NCBI GenBank assembly: GCA_017449285.1
Contig: JAFSJX010000064.1
Coordinates: 1-64,000, forward strand
Length of the DNA: 64,000 nt
From: Treponema sp.
GTDB taxonomy: Bacteria > Spirochaetota > Spirochaetia > Treponematales > Treponemataceae
Direction: 5' to 3'
Shown here piece by piece: positions 24,058-33,574 of the stretch. Position numbers and translations under genes: made by a program. Below the pieces are notes generated by a model. The model was given only the letters and a program-made list of their open reading frames with translations, did not search any database and was not told the origin of the DNA. How positions within the stretch are numbered: the stretch's first letter is position 1; every line of letters begins with the position of its first letter.

Positions 24058-26328
24058 CTATTTTGAGAAAAATTGCAAGATTCCCATAACCAGTCCGTCC
24101 ACGCGGATTTTTAGGCTTTCCGTGTCGGTCGGAGTGTGCTGATTTCCCAGTTCAATGTCCACGGTGGGAATCGTGCTGTACGAAGTCTGCGTTAAGTCAA
24201 CTTCAAGCGAGCCGTTCTGGTATATCGGCAGATTTTGATTTCGTAGCCCGTCAATTAGGCATTGCCCCAGCCGCTCGCTTTCTTTCCAGTGTTTTTTGAC
24301 GGGAAAAAGTTTTCTCAAATCCGGGGGAACGCCACAGTAAAAACAGCCTTTGTCCTCAGTCTGTGCATCGCTGTCAAAATGAATGGCAATGTGAATGCGG
24401 GCATTGTTGTTGCTGATGACGGTGCGGGCAATGTTGTCCAGTTGCGTGTCGTCACTGTCACGAATCATCAGCACGTCAAACCCTTTCTTAAGAAGCGCGT
24501 CTTTTAAAAACCGTGCCGTGCGCAAATTGACTTCGGCTTCCGTCTTTCCGTCGGCAAATTGCATTCCCCCGCTGATTGCTGTTGATTCTGTCACCCCGGC
24601 GGGATCCGTTCCGCCAGTTAGTTTGGGCGATTTGTCGGGATGCGAGTACGTTTTTACCAGATTGCCGCCTTTTGCTCCGTGACCAGCGTTGACGGCAATC
24701 GTTATGTTGCGGCGGTTCGTCTTTGCCTTGTACAGATAGGCAGACCCCGTATTGATTTTTGAAAAATCAGCGTATTTCCATTTTGGATTCAGCGGAATTT
24801 CGTATTCGACAAAAGAGCCGTCATCTGCGAATGATTTTGCATGGGTCAGATTCTCCAGCCAATTTTTGCCATTTTTGCGGACGACTTCCACTGTGTTCAC
24901 GTTGACCGAATTGACATCAATCTGCTTTTCAATCGTCTTTCCATCGGGATAATATGCCCCCAATGCGCTGATAACATAGTGATTCCCCTTTTCTTTTCCC
25001 AAATACATGAACACGTGACCAGGAAAGCCAAGAATTGCGCCCGCTTCAAGCGAGGAGATTGCGCTTTTTCGTGCTGAATTTGATTTTTTTCTAAAAGCGA
25101 TTGTTTCTCCCGGCATTGCCATCTGAAGGCGGCTGTTACGCGGGAGCATAAATCCGAAGCAGCGGAAAATATCTTTCAGGTATTCGGAACAATCGCGCGA
25201 ATCATTCATGCCACCCCAGCCGTAGCGGTTTCCCAGCGGCTTAAAGGCAAGGGTGAGCGTGTTTGCCGCCGTAAATTCCAAAAGCCCTTCCGTACAAATG
25301 CCTCCAGGAACTGAAGCATAGGCAATTCCCAAAGATTCATCGGCTTTTTTGTAGGGAATTTCTGCGATGTAACTGGCATACGGCGTTCGCTCAGAAAAAA
25401 TATCCGAAAAACGCTCATCATTCCAATCCGCCGTATGCAGGTACGTGCCCATAAAAAGTTCCGGTACGGCAGAAAAATCTTTTGCGTTTTGCGGTATGGT
25501 GTATTCAGCAGGAAGCACAAATCGGTCTGCGGTAATCGTGATGAATGAGGACTCTGGCTGCTCGGCATAATCGAAGTAGCGCTCAAATTCTTTATCGGTG
25601 CAGAATGCCACATCCTCCCGATGAATCCAGCCGTTACAAAAATTTGATTTGACGAAGAACCATTTTTTGTCCGCGCTCGTCCATAACACCAGCACCGGCT
25701 CATTCATCAGAATCCCGGAATTTTGTGCCGTATCATCGTACCAGTATTCGTTATCATCGGTGTAGACGGTATCATCGGGAACAAGGCGCAAATCAGACCG
25801 CCGCACAACAATTGCTTTGCGCACGGGAAAATCCATTGCCTCAACACCCGGATTTTTTTGTCTGCCTGAAAAATAGGCGAATGTACCCAACGGCGCAAAA
25901 TGCATCTTTTCGTAAAAACTATGCCAGTCAGATTCGGTCAACCTGTAAATTTCATCTCTTCTTTTTGTGTACCACGAAATGCTCTGATTGTAATGAATGA
26001 TGGAAATCCGAAGTTCAGCGGAAGAAATGACAGAATCAAATTTGCGCAGGTCAGAAACAAGATAAGGGCTGTCTGTTTCCGGCATGGTCGCCTGGACGAC
26101 TTGCTTGTTCCAAAAGGCGATTTGTTCTTTGGTCATTTTGATTTTATAAGGATTCCGTGTCTTGCTAATCCAATAGGATGCGTCAAGCATTTCTTGCCGG
26201 ACATCGGGAGCAAGTCTCACGGCATTTTGATTGTCCGAATCCGCTGAAAAAGAAGACGATGCGCAGGAAATACTTGCCAGAGCAAGGATAAGAGATGCAA
26301 AAACTAGGCATGAAAGTTTGATTTGCAT
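24058..26328 (-). CDS. Lipoprotein with NlpC/P60 endopeptidase and Amidase_3 domains
   Basis: 756 residues. A signal peptide ends in lipobox SISC (Cys22). Residues 45-150 resemble the N_NLPC_P60 stabilising domain, and residues 165-275 SH3-like domains. The NlpC/P60 domain follows (Cys380 in RDCSEYL, His438 in PGHVFMYLG). From about 541 an Amidase_3 domain carries a zinc set: His550 in NAGHGA, Glu597, His650 in IAIHFDSD, and a late Glu in VDIELGN. One chain therefore holds a peptide-cleaving and an amide-cleaving peptidoglycan hydrolase. Likely acts in the periplasm in wall turnover or division. Divergent from pepF, with a possible -10 (TAGAAT) near the ATG. Confidence 0.85.
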   Translation of the reverse strand: MQIKLSCLVFASLILALASISCASSSFSADSDNQNAVRLAPDVRQEMLDASYWISKTRNPYKIKMTKEQIAFWNKQVVQATMPETDSPYLVSDLRKFDSVISSAELRISIIHYNQSISWYTKRRDEIYRLTESDWHSFYEKMHFAPLGTFAYFSGRQKNPGVEAMDFPVRKAIVVRRSDLRLVPDDTVYTDDNEYWYDDTAQNSGILMNEPVLVLWTSADKKWFFVKSNFCNGWIHREDVAFCTDKEFERYFDYAEQPESSFITITADRFVLPAEYTIPQNAKDFSAVPELFMGTYLHTADWNDERFSDIFSERTPYASYIAEIPYKKADESLGIAYASVPGGICTEGLLEFTAANTLTLAFKPLGNRYGWGGMNDSRDCSEYLKDIFRCFGFMLPRNSRLQMAMPGETIAFRKKSNSARKSAISSLEAGAILGFPGHVFMYLGKEKGNHYVISALGAYYPDGKTIEKQIDVNSVNVNTVEVVRKNGKNWLENLTHAKSFADDGSFVEYEIPLNPKWKYADFSKINTGSAYLYKAKTNRRNITIAVNAGHGAKGGNLVKTYSHPDKSPKLTGGTDPAGVTESTAISGGMQFADGKTEAEVNLRTARFLKDALLKKGFDVLMIRDSDDTQLDNIARTVISNNNARIHIAIHFDSDAQTEDKGCFYCGVPPDLRKLFPVKKHWKESERLGQCLIDGLRNQNLPIYQNGSLEVDLTQTSYSTIPTVDIELGNQHTPTDTESLKIRVDGLVMGILQFFSK

Positions 26329-26360
26329 ATCTCATTCTATCATAAAAATTAGTTTTGCGA

Positions 26361-26366
26361 TATACT
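26361..26366 (+). promoter_or_regulatory. -10 box of pepF, leaderless type
   Basis: TATACT ends six bases before the ATG at 26373; no clear -35 box at 17 bases and no ribosome-binding site. Confidence 0.45.
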
Positions 26367-26372
26367 ATTGCT

Positions 26373-28205
26373 ATGGACACGAAAATTCCCCGCTGGAACT
26401 TGGACAGCATTTTTTCCTCAATAGAGAGTGACGAATACAAACAGGCTCTTTCCGATTACACGGCAAGTATGGATACGCTAGAAAGTCTTTTAGACACGGC
26501 AAAGGATTTTACGCGCAATCATAACGAGCATTTTGATTTTCCCGCATGGCTTGCCACCTATCTTACGGCAGACAACAAGGTGAATGAACTGGCTGGAACG
26601 TTGAATGCCTATGCTTACGTGATTTATTCAGTTGACACGACCAATACCGCTTTTCTGAATAATATTACGAGCATTGAAGAAATGGGCTTGCGCGTGAATC
26701 AGTTGGATTTGGCGTTCAAGTCAATTCTGCTTTCTCATGCCAATCAGCTGGATGCATTTTACGCACGGTTTCCGCAGTATGATGACTACCGTTTTTTACT
26801 GCAGGAAGCGATTGACGAAACGGCGCATCAGATGACCAATGCAGAGGAGCGTCTTGCAGGTGAATTGCAGCGCACGGGTGGAGACGCATGGGGACGTTTG
26901 CACGAACAGATTATCAGTAACGCAAAAGATGCGGAAAGCGGGAAGACGTTCAACGAATTGAGGAATGATGCGTATTCTGCGGATGCGGCTCTGCGAAAAT
27001 CTTCCTACGAAAAAGAACTTGCGCTGCTCAAACAGAATGAGATTGCCATTGCCGCCGCCCTGAATAATCTGAAAGGGGAAACTATTCTGCTCAATACGCA
27101 TCGGCATTGGAACGAAGCTATTGACCGCGCCCTTGCTTCTAGCCGCATGAGCAAAAAAACGTTGGACGCGCTTATCGGCGCAATAGAGGACAGTCTTCCG
27201 ATGTGGCGGACATATTTTACCGCAAAGGCAAAATATCTGCGCAAGCACAGATTGACGGCAAGCACGGCGGCAGATAACGAAGGCATTGCGTTTTACGATT
27301 TGTTTGCGCCGCTCTCATCATCGGGGCAAGAAAAGCAATCTCTTCTTTCAAAGACATGGACGTTTTCTGAGGCGCGGGAATATATCATCGACCGCTACAA
27401 TTCATTCAGCACGGCGATGGGCGATTTTGCACGCAATGCGTTTGATTCTGGCTGGATTGATGCCGAAGTTCGTCCGGGAAAAGTTGGAGGCGCATACGAT
27501 GAGGATTTTCCCAAGGGACATCAGAGCCGTATTCTCTCTAATTTTACGGGAACATTCAGTGATGTCATCACATTGGCACACGAACTGGGGCATGCGTATC
27601 ATTTTTCATGCCTAAAAGGAAAGCCCGCCGCATTTTTCGGCTATCCGATGACGCTTGCAGAAACGGCTTCTACGTTTGCCGAAACGATTGTCAAACAGGA
27701 TATGATTTCCAAGGCAAGCGGCACAGATAAATTGCAGATTTTGGATATAGATTTGCAAGATGCAAGCCAAGTTCTTGTGGACATTTTGTGTCGCTTTTAT
27801 TTTGAGCGGGCAGTTTTTTCCGAACGCGTCACAAGCGAACTTTCCGCCGCCGATTTTTGCCGCTTGATGCGCAATGCTCAGGAAAAATCATACGGCGCGG
27901 GATTGGGAACAGAACGTCACGAATATATGTGGGCGGTTAAGTCACATTACTACAGCACGGAACTTGATTTTTACAATTTTCCGTATACCTTTGGTCAACT
28001 TTTTGCCGCCGCATTGTATGCACGTTTCCAGAAAGAAGGTTCGTCTTTTGCCAAAACGTATGCCGAACTGCTTTCTCACACGGGCAACATGAAGAGCGAG
28101 GATGTATGCAAAAAGGCGGGATTTGACATCACTACCAAGGAATTCTGGCAGAGCGGCATCGCAATGTATGCACAGGAAGTGGAGCAATTTACGACGGGAT
28201 TTTAA
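26373..28205 (+). CDS. pepF: Oligoendopeptidase F, M3 family metallopeptidase
   Basis: 610 residues from MDTKIPRWNLDSIF, typical of M3B oligoendopeptidases. The zinc site LAHELGHAYHF (HExxH) and the later GYPMTLAETASTFAE (third zinc ligand Glu) are intact; FYNFPYTFGQLFA is another family block. It degrades peptides in the cytoplasm. An in-frame TTG at 26355 is too close to the -10 box to be the start. Its last 17 bases overlap the end of the convergent MATE gene. Confidence 0.93.
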   Translation: MDTKIPRWNLDSIFSSIESDEYKQALSDYTASMDTLESLLDTAKDFTRNHNEHFDFPAWLATYLTADNKVNELAGTLNAYAYVIYSVDTTNTAFLNNITSIEEMGLRVNQLDLAFKSILLSHANQLDAFYARFPQYDDYRFLLQEAIDETAHQMTNAEERLAGELQRTGGDAWGRLHEQIISNAKDAESGKTFNELRNDAYSADAALRKSSYEKELALLKQNEIAIAAALNNLKGETILLNTHRHWNEAIDRALASSRMSKKTLDALIGAIEDSLPMWRTYFTAKAKYLRKHRLTASTAADNEGIAFYDLFAPLSSSGQEKQSLLSKTWTFSEAREYIIDRYNSFSTAMGDFARNAFDSGWIDAEVRPGKVGGAYDEDFPKGHQSRILSNFTGTFSDVITLAHELGHAYHFSCLKGKPAAFFGYPMTLAETASTFAETIVKQDMISKASGTDKLQILDIDLQDASQVLVDILCRFYFERAVFSERVTSELSAADFCRLMRNAQEKSYGAGLGTERHEYMWAVKSHYYSTELDFYNFPYTFGQLFAAALYARFQKEGSSFAKTYAELLSHTGNMKSEDVCKKAGFDITTKEFWQSGIAMYAQEVEQFTTGF

Positions 28206-29544
28206 ATAACTTGCGTCGAATAAAAAAATACACGGTCAGCATTGCAATCGCCGTAAGAGTCCAGCTGGCGGGGTAGACGCTTATCAGCATGGGAAAACTG
28301 CGCCAGCGGGTAAAAATAGTGAACACCCACAGGAGACGGAACACGCACGTACCGAAAATCGTAATCACTGCGGGAGTCATGGAGCGACCCATTCCGCGAA
28401 GCGCACCCGCACTTACCTCGTAGCCGCACATAATCCAGTCGAACGGAAGCGCGTGAATCATACGGGTAAGCCCAAAAGAAATCACCGCTGATTTTGTCGA
28501 ATAGAGCGAAAGAAGCGGCACACGGAACAGAATGAACAGTCCGACCATTATCATATTTGAGATGATTCCGCAGGTCATGCTGATTCTGAATACGCGACGA
28601 CAGCGGTCAAAGTTGTGCGCACCGTAGTTCTGACTCGTAAACGTAACGCAGGCCTGAGAGAATGCGCTGACAGCAAAAAAAGCGAACGCCTCAAAATTAT
28701 TTGCCGCCGCGCTTCCTGCAATCGCATCAGAACCGAACGAATTGATTGCGCTCTGAATGCACACGTTGGAAAAAGAAAAGACCATTCCTTGTAATCCTGC
28801 AGGCGCACCAATTTTTACTACGCGGACAATGTATTCCTTTTTAAGGGAGAGTTTTTTGAGATGCAGTTTGAAAGGCTCATTTTCACTAATCAAAAACGAC
28901 ATAATTAGGCAGGAACTAATCAAATTTGATACGACTGTCGCAATCGCAACGCCCGCCACGTTCATCTTAAATACAATCACCAGAAGCAGATTTAAAAGCA
29001 GGTTTATCACACCCCCGAGGGTCAGACAGTAGAGCGGACGTTTGCTGTCGCCTTTGGAGCGCAGAATCGCCGAGCCAAAATTATATAGCATGATAAACGG
29101 CATTCCTAAAAAATACAGCCTGAGATACCGCACGGACATTTCAATCACATCAGGCGGTGTGTTCATCAGCGTAAGGATGGGACGTGCCACGAACTGCCCG
29201 ATTATCAGCAGAAAAAAGCCGCTTATAAGCGCGACAGAAATGACGGTATGCACGGCTTTGTTTACCTGCTTTGGTTTTCCCTGCCCGATGAACTGCGCAA
29301 TCACCACATTCGCGCCAACGCTTAACCCCACGAACAGATTTATCAGCAGGTTGATAGTAGAACTGGTAGAGCCAACTGCGGCCAATGCTTGACTGCTTGC
29401 AAAACGACCAACCACTGCTACATCAGCAGAATTGAACAACTGCTGCAAAATACTGCTTGCTGCCAAAGGAAGTGCGAACAAGCAGATTTTATCCAGCAGA
29501 GAGCCGGAGAGCATATCAATGTGATTGGTCTTTTCTTGCGCCAT
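28189..29544 (-). CDS. MATE-family multidrug/cation antiporter
   Basis: 451 residues with about twelve membrane segments in two similar halves. The N-terminal block LCLFALPLAASSILQQLFNSADVAVVGRF is close to the family pattern (SILQQLFNSADVAVVGRF), and VPLFSL-type loops recur. MATE proteins expel drugs or metabolites using Na+ or H+ gradients; the substrate cannot be read from sequence. A TATACT -10 box (29558-29553, minus strand) ends eight bases before the ATG with no ribosome-binding site, so the message may be leaderless. Confidence 0.9.
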   Translation of the reverse strand: MAQEKTNHIDMLSGSLLDKICLFALPLAASSILQQLFNSADVAVVGRFASSQALAAVGSTSSTINLLINLFVGLSVGANVVIAQFIGQGKPKQVNKAVHTVISVALISGFFLLIIGQFVARPILTLMNTPPDVIEMSVRYLRLYFLGMPFIMLYNFGSAILRSKGDSKRPLYCLTLGGVINLLLNLLLVIVFKMNVAGVAIATVVSNLISSCLIMSFLISENEPFKLHLKKLSLKKEYIVRVVKIGAPAGLQGMVFSFSNVCIQSAINSFGSDAIAGSAAANNFEAFAFFAVSAFSQACVTFTSQNYGAHNFDRCRRVFRISMTCGIISNMIMVGLFILFRVPLLSLYSTKSAVISFGLTRMIHALPFDWIMCGYEVSAGALRGMGRSMTPAVITIFGTCVFRLLWVFTIFTRWRSFPMLISVYPASWTLTAIAMLTVYFFIRRKLFKIPS

Positions 29545-29618
29545 AGGAATTCAGTATAGCGAATTTGTTCTTGATGTGCTACGTTGAATTTCCTGTGGGC
29601 GCAACAGAAAGCAGTTTG

Positions 29619-30185
29619 TTATTTCAACATTCCCATCAGTCCGTTCAGCAGAGATGATGCGCCGGGCTTTGAGGATGAACTGGAAGAAGAGGAACCGCCG
29701 CCGAGCAGATTTCCCACGATGCTTCCCAAATTGTTGCTGACCAAGCCGCTCATCAGACTGGACAACGCGTTTCCTGAAGAACCAGATGACTGTTGTCCAA
29801 GCAGACTCATCAAAAGCGGGGCGGCAGCAGACAAGACCGATTTGGTCGTTGCTGAGTCAGTTCCTGCGGCTTTTGAAATTGAGGTTGTCGTAGAATTTGC
29901 TTTTGCTCCCAGCAGGTGAGACACAATTTTTGAGCCATCGGTCAAATCCGCATTCTTGAAGAATGAAGTCAGATTTGAGGTATCTGCCTGTGCGTGGTCA
30001 GTCAGTGCCTGTGCAAAACTTGCCGCCGTAGAGCCGCTTGCCTGTTTGCTTGCGCCCTGTAGCAATGAGGGAACTGCCGCAGACAGAACGCTGGTCACGT
30101 TTGCAGTGCTTGTACCAGCCGCTTTGCTGATACCCTTGATACTTGATGAACTCAACAGAGTTGACAGAATTGATGAAGCATCCAT
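29619..30185 (-). CDS. DUF937 domain protein
   Basis: 188 residues, rich in Ser, Ala and Gly. Two repeats of the DUF937 motif are visible: ISKAAGTSTANVTSVLSAAVPSL (near residue 19) and ISKAAGTDSATTKSVLSAAAPLL (near 105), each with a following GGK-free helix. It ends in a Ser-rich linker and the helix LLNGLMGMLK. The family is of unknown function (YidB-like). A ribosome-binding site (AAGGAGG) precedes the ATG. Separated by about 110 bases from uppP on the same strand. Confidence 0.8.
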   Translation of the reverse strand: MDASSILSTLLSSSSIKGISKAAGTSTANVTSVLSAAVPSLLQGASKQASGSTAASFAQALTDHAQADTSNLTSFFKNADLTDGSKIVSHLLGAKANSTTTSISKAAGTDSATTKSVLSAAAPLLMSLLGQQSSGSSGNALSSLMSGLVSNNLGSIVGNLLGGGSSSSSSSSKPGASSLLNGLMGMLK

Positions 30186-30294
30186 GATTACAATCCTCCT
30201 TATCTTGGATAGCCGCTATGTAAAGAAAGGTGATTGTGAGCATTGTTCCGACTGCGTTGCCAAAAACCATGCCGCAAATCAGCCACCGAAAGTC

Positions 30295-31179
30295 CTAGAA
30301 GAAAATCAACCCCAGCACACCCAGCGGAATCAGATAGACGGCAAACCATTCCAAATGCCCGCGGCGGATAATGCCCATCAGCCAAGAAAGCGCAAGGTAG
30401 CCAGAAACAAATGCCGCCACACAGCCGACCAGCACGGGGAGTATACCGATTGAACTAGTGACCTCGCCCAAATCTTTTGCCTCTAAGATGAATGCGCCCA
30501 AAATCGCGGGAATTGAAACGATGAACGAATAATCTCCCGCAGTGCGGCGGTCAACTCCGCTGAACAATGCGCCCGCAATCGTAGAGCCGCTTCTGCTGAT
30601 TCCCGGCAATGTTCCCACTCCCTGCGCAAAACCGATAATCAACGCCTGCCACCAGGTAATGCCAGTCAGATGCCGTTCACCAGAAACGCCGTTGATTGCC
30701 GCGCGGTGCAGACAGCGGATTTTATCTACCACAGAAGACGCGACCAACAATCCCGCCGTTACCAAAAAGCCGATGCAGATATGGGTAAGTGAGATATTCT
30801 TAATCAGTTTGCTGGTTACTACGCCAATTGCACCCGTTACCATCGTGGTCATAACAATCATGATGATGGTGTACCGCCCCGCCTGCTCATTCGGGGCAAG
30901 CGTCGCAATTTTTGCGTCAGTAATCGGCGCGGTGTTCATCGGCTCTCCTTTCTGCCCGATTGCGCGGAACAAAATCATAAACAATCTGCCGATAACTTTC
31001 CTAAAATAAATCACCACGGCAAGGAGCGTTGCCAGATGCAACAATACATCGAACAAAAGCGGCACTTCGTCCAGCCCGAACAAATGCTGTGCCACCGCTA
31101 AGTGTCCGCTCGAAGAAACGGGCAGGAATTCTGCTACGCCCTGAATTAAACCCAAAATTACACTTTGCAAGATAGTCAT
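30295..31179 (-). CDS. uppP: Undecaprenyl-diphosphatase
   Basis: 294 residues from MTILQSVILGLIQG; a longer frame up to 31308 is rejected because GGTGG lies upstream of this ATG and the extension is AT-rich. The family motifs QGVAEFLPVSSSGHL and GTLPGISRSGSTI are present, with about eight membrane segments. The enzyme recycles the lipid carrier for peptidoglycan by removing one phosphate; it was first named for bacitracin resistance (BacA). A loop of about 40 residues around GQKGEPMNTAPITDAKI is extended. Confidence 0.94.
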   Translation of the reverse strand: MTILQSVILGLIQGVAEFLPVSSSGHLAVAQHLFGLDEVPLLFDVLLHLATLLAVVIYFRKVIGRLFMILFRAIGQKGEPMNTAPITDAKIATLAPNEQAGRYTIIMIVMTTMVTGAIGVVTSKLIKNISLTHICIGFLVTAGLLVASSVVDKIRCLHRAAINGVSGERHLTGITWWQALIIGFAQGVGTLPGISRSGSTIAGALFSGVDRRTAGDYSFIVSIPAILGAFILEAKDLGEVTSSIGILPVLVGCVAAFVSGYLALSWLMGIIRRGHLEWFAVYLIPLGVLGLIFF

Positions 31180-31284
31180 CTTTTCCACCTTTATATTATA
31201 GAAGTATTGTAGCAGTTCACGGAAATAAAATCCACCTTTTTCTGCCCATAACGCACATAAAAAAAAGAAAAATGAAGAATTCCC

Positions 31285-31314
31285 TTGACAAAAATATATT
31301 TGATACAATATAAT
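31285..31314 (+). promoter_or_regulatory. Promoter of glutathione peroxidase gene
   Basis: TTGACA (31285-31290), 18-base spacer, TATAAT (31309-31314), followed by an AT-rich leader and CGGAGG. Confidence 0.75.
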
Positions 31315-31345
31315 TTGATTAAATATAATATCACGGAGGCGAATT

Positions 31346-31885
31346 ATGGCAATTTACGATTACACGGTAAAAGACAGAAAAGGAAACGATGTTTCTCTGG
31401 CGGGGTTCAAGGGCAAAGTGCTTTTGATTGTGAACACGGCGACGGGATGCGGCTTTACCCCACAGTACAAGGGCTTGGAGGAGTTGTGGCAAAAGTATCA
31501 CGAGCGCGGACTGGAAATTCTGGACTTTCCCTGCGACCAGTTTGGGCATCAGGCACCCGGTGACGATGAGGAAATTCACGAGTTCTGCCAGATGAAATAC
31601 AAAACCAGTTTTGACAACTTCAAGAAAATCGAGGTGAACGGCGAAAATGAGATTCCGCTCTACACCTTCCTCAAAAGTCAGCAGGGATTCAAAGGATTTT
31701 CTGGCGTAAAAGGCGCGATTATGAACACGGTTGTCGGAAAAATTGACCCGGACTTCAAGAACAATGCGAACATCAAGTGGAATTTCACCAAATTTTTGGT
31801 TGACCGCGAAGGAAATGTCGTTGACCGTTTTGAATCTACGGTTGAGCCAAATAAAATTGATGAAAAAATTGCGGCTTTGTTGTAG
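31346..31885 (+). CDS. Glutathione peroxidase-type thiol peroxidase
   Basis: 179 residues, normal for bacterial members. The peroxidatic site is TATGCGFT with Cys35 (not selenocysteine), followed by the resolving block FPCDQFGHQ and the Trp of NIKWNFTKFL. Most bacterial proteins of this family use thioredoxin, not glutathione. It reduces hydrogen and organic peroxides in the cytoplasm. Near it are an OhrR-like peroxide sensor and a thioredoxin-reductase-like protein, which suggests a local oxidative-stress group. A strong sigma-70-type promoter lies directly upstream. Confidence 0.92.
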   Translation: MAIYDYTVKDRKGNDVSLAGFKGKVLLIVNTATGCGFTPQYKGLEELWQKYHERGLEILDFPCDQFGHQAPGDDEEIHEFCQMKYKTSFDNFKKIEVNGENEIPLYTFLKSQQGFKGFSGVKGAIMNTVVGKIDPDFKNNANIKWNFTKFLVDREGNVVDRFESTVEPNKIDEKIAALL

Positions 31886-31887
31886 AA

Positions 31888-31990
31888 TAGGGGCATTACC
31901 GCCGGCAACCGGCGGTCGGGCGTTACGTGGCTTGCTTACGCGCGGTGCTTCGCACTGGCGACAAGTCGCCACCACTCCATGCCCTAATGC
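31888..31990. repeat. Dispersed hairpin repeat, family 2, copy A
   Basis: G+C-rich stretch with nested hairpins (CCGCCGGCAACCGGCGG; CGGTGCTTCGCACTG; GGCGACAAGTCGCC) and the word TCGGGCGTTACG. Related copies are at 34690-34812, 43432-43548 and 62586-62695. It separates the peroxidase from the acetyltransferase gene. Confidence 0.55.
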
Positions 31991-31998
31991 GAGGCATT

Positions 31999-32580
31999 AT
32001 GACTGAAAAAGAAAAAATGCTTGCGGGTAAATTGTACGACTCTTCGGATGCGGAACTGTCCGCGCTCAGGCGGGCGGCGCACAAAAATTGCCGCTTGTAC
32101 AATGCGCTGGACGAAGACGACCCGGAGCGCGAACGGCTTTTGGATGCGATTCTGCCAAACCATGTGGCGGGCGTGTATCTGCAAGGGCCGGTTCAGTTTG
32201 ACTACGGCATTTTTACCACGATGGGTGAAAATACCTACGCCAATTTTAATTTTACGTGTTTGGATTGCGCGCCCGTTTCGATTGGCAAAAATGTCTTTTT
32301 TGGACCGAACGTGTCGCTCCTTACGCCGATGCATCCGATTCGGTGGCAAGAGCGCAACCAGTTCGTCAAGGCGGACGGCACATTGGGCGACCAGGAATAC
32401 GCAAAGCCCATCACCATCGGCGACAATTGTTGGATTGCGGGCAGCGTGACAATCTGCGGCGGCGTTACGATTGGGGAAGGAAGCGTAATCGGGGCGGGAA
32501 GCGTTGTAACGCGCGACATTCCGCCGAACGTGGTCGCTGCAGGGATTCCGTGCAGGGTAATAAAAAATATTGGGAATTAA
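31999..32580 (+). CDS. Maltose/galactoside O-acetyltransferase family
   Basis: 193 residues from MTEKEKMLAGKLYD, the usual start of this family; an in-frame upstream extension comes from the repeat and is rejected. A left-handed beta-helix of hexapeptide repeats runs from about residue 70, with NVSLLTPMHPI (catalytic His), ITIGDNCWIAGSVTICGGVTIG and SVVTRDIPPNVVAAGIPCRVIK. It transfers acetyl from acetyl-CoA to a sugar; the sugar is unknown. Confidence 0.9.
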   Translation: MTEKEKMLAGKLYDSSDAELSALRRAAHKNCRLYNALDEDDPERERLLDAILPNHVAGVYLQGPVQFDYGIFTTMGENTYANFNFTCLDCAPVSIGKNVFFGPNVSLLTPMHPIRWQERNQFVKADGTLGDQEYAKPITIGDNCWIAGSVTICGGVTIGEGSVIGAGSVVTRDIPPNVVAAGIPCRVIKNIGN

Positions 32581-32620
32581 ATTCCTCACAGAGGTTAAGA
32601 GGGCAAAGAGAGGATGTATA

Positions 32621-33574
32621 ATGAACTATGATATTATCATAATCGGAGCGGGACCGGCGGGAATTTCTGCCGCACTTTATGCAAGGCGTGCCAATCTGAG
32701 CGTGCTTGTATTGTATTCGGGCGAAAGTCAACTGGAAAAGGCGCATAAAATTGAAAACTTTTATGGCTTTCCGAACGGCATTGCGGGTGCGGATTTGTAT
32801 GCGGCGGGGATTGAACAGGCAAAAAACTTGGGCGTGGAAGTGATTTACGCGGAGGTGACGGGCATTCAGATAGATTCGCCTGAGCAGTACACAGTTTCGG
32901 CTGGAGGGGCGGAGTATTCTGCGCCATCGGTAATCATTGCCACGGGGAACAAAAAATTGCGTCCGCTGATTGAGGGCATCGCAGAATTTGAGACAAAGGG
33001 CGTTTCTTACTGCGCTGTCTGCGACGGTTTTTTCTACCGTAAAAAACGGGTTGCGGTCATCGGGAACGGGGCATTTGCGTTTGAAGAAGCAAGTCATCTT
33101 TCTCACATTGCGGAAAGCGTTACGATTCTGACTGACGGAAAAAACGATGCGGAAATTCGTACGGCATTAGCAGATGATGCGCGCGGAGAAAATCAGAATT
33201 CCGATGCGGATGCCGCTCCAACGAAATCTGCTGCTGGCAAAATCAAAATTGACACGCGGAAAGTCGCCAATGTATTTGGAAATGAAACGGGTGTAAAAGT
33301 GGGTGGCGTTACGTTTGCTGATGGCACTACGCTTGCGCTTGACGGTATTTTTGTCGCGCTTGGTTCTGCGGGGGCGGCGGACTTTGCCAAAAAATTGGGG
33401 CTTGCTTTGGAAGGCGACAGCATTTCGGTGAATGAAAAAATGGCGACCAATGCACCTGGAATTTTTTCTTGCGGGAACGCGACGGGCGGTTTGCTTCAGG
33501 TGTGCAAGGCGGTCTACGAAGGCGGCGTTGCGGGATTGAGCGCTGTCGAATATGTAAGGGGACTGAAAAAATGA
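32621..33574 (+). CDS. Thioredoxin reductase-like flavoprotein with altered NADPH site
   Basis: 317 residues from MNYDIIIIGAGPAG, with AGAGAGG as ribosome-binding region. The FAD loop (GAGPAG), the redox pair Cys131-Cys134 (CAVCDG) and the C-terminal FAD block (GIFSCGNATGG) are intact. The NADPH domain is atypical: GNGAFAFEEA replaces the usual GGGxSAxEEA, and the HRRxxxR motif after the next strand is absent (TILTDGKND). A polar insertion (residues about 185-205) follows. It may use another electron donor or be a paralogue. Overlaps the CDF gene by four bases. Confidence 0.82.
   Translation: MNYDIIIIGAGPAGISAALYARRANLSVLVLYSGESQLEKAHKIENFYGFPNGIAGADLYAAGIEQAKNLGVEVIYAEVTGIQIDSPEQYTVSAGGAEYSAPSVIIATGNKKLRPLIEGIAEFETKGVSYCAVCDGFFYRKKRVAVIGNGAFAFEEASHLSHIAESVTILTDGKNDAEIRTALADDARGENQNSDADAAPTKSAAGKIKIDTRKVANVFGNETGVKVGGVTFADGTTLALDGIFVALGSAGAADFAKKLGLALEGDSISVNEKMATNAPGIFSCGNATGGLLQVCKAVYEGGVAGLSAVEYVRGLKK

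Noticed and set aside
31305..31335. PerR-like operator in the peroxidase promoter
   Set aside because: TATAATTTGATTAAATATA is AT-rich but only weakly palindromic; not enough to separate it from chance.
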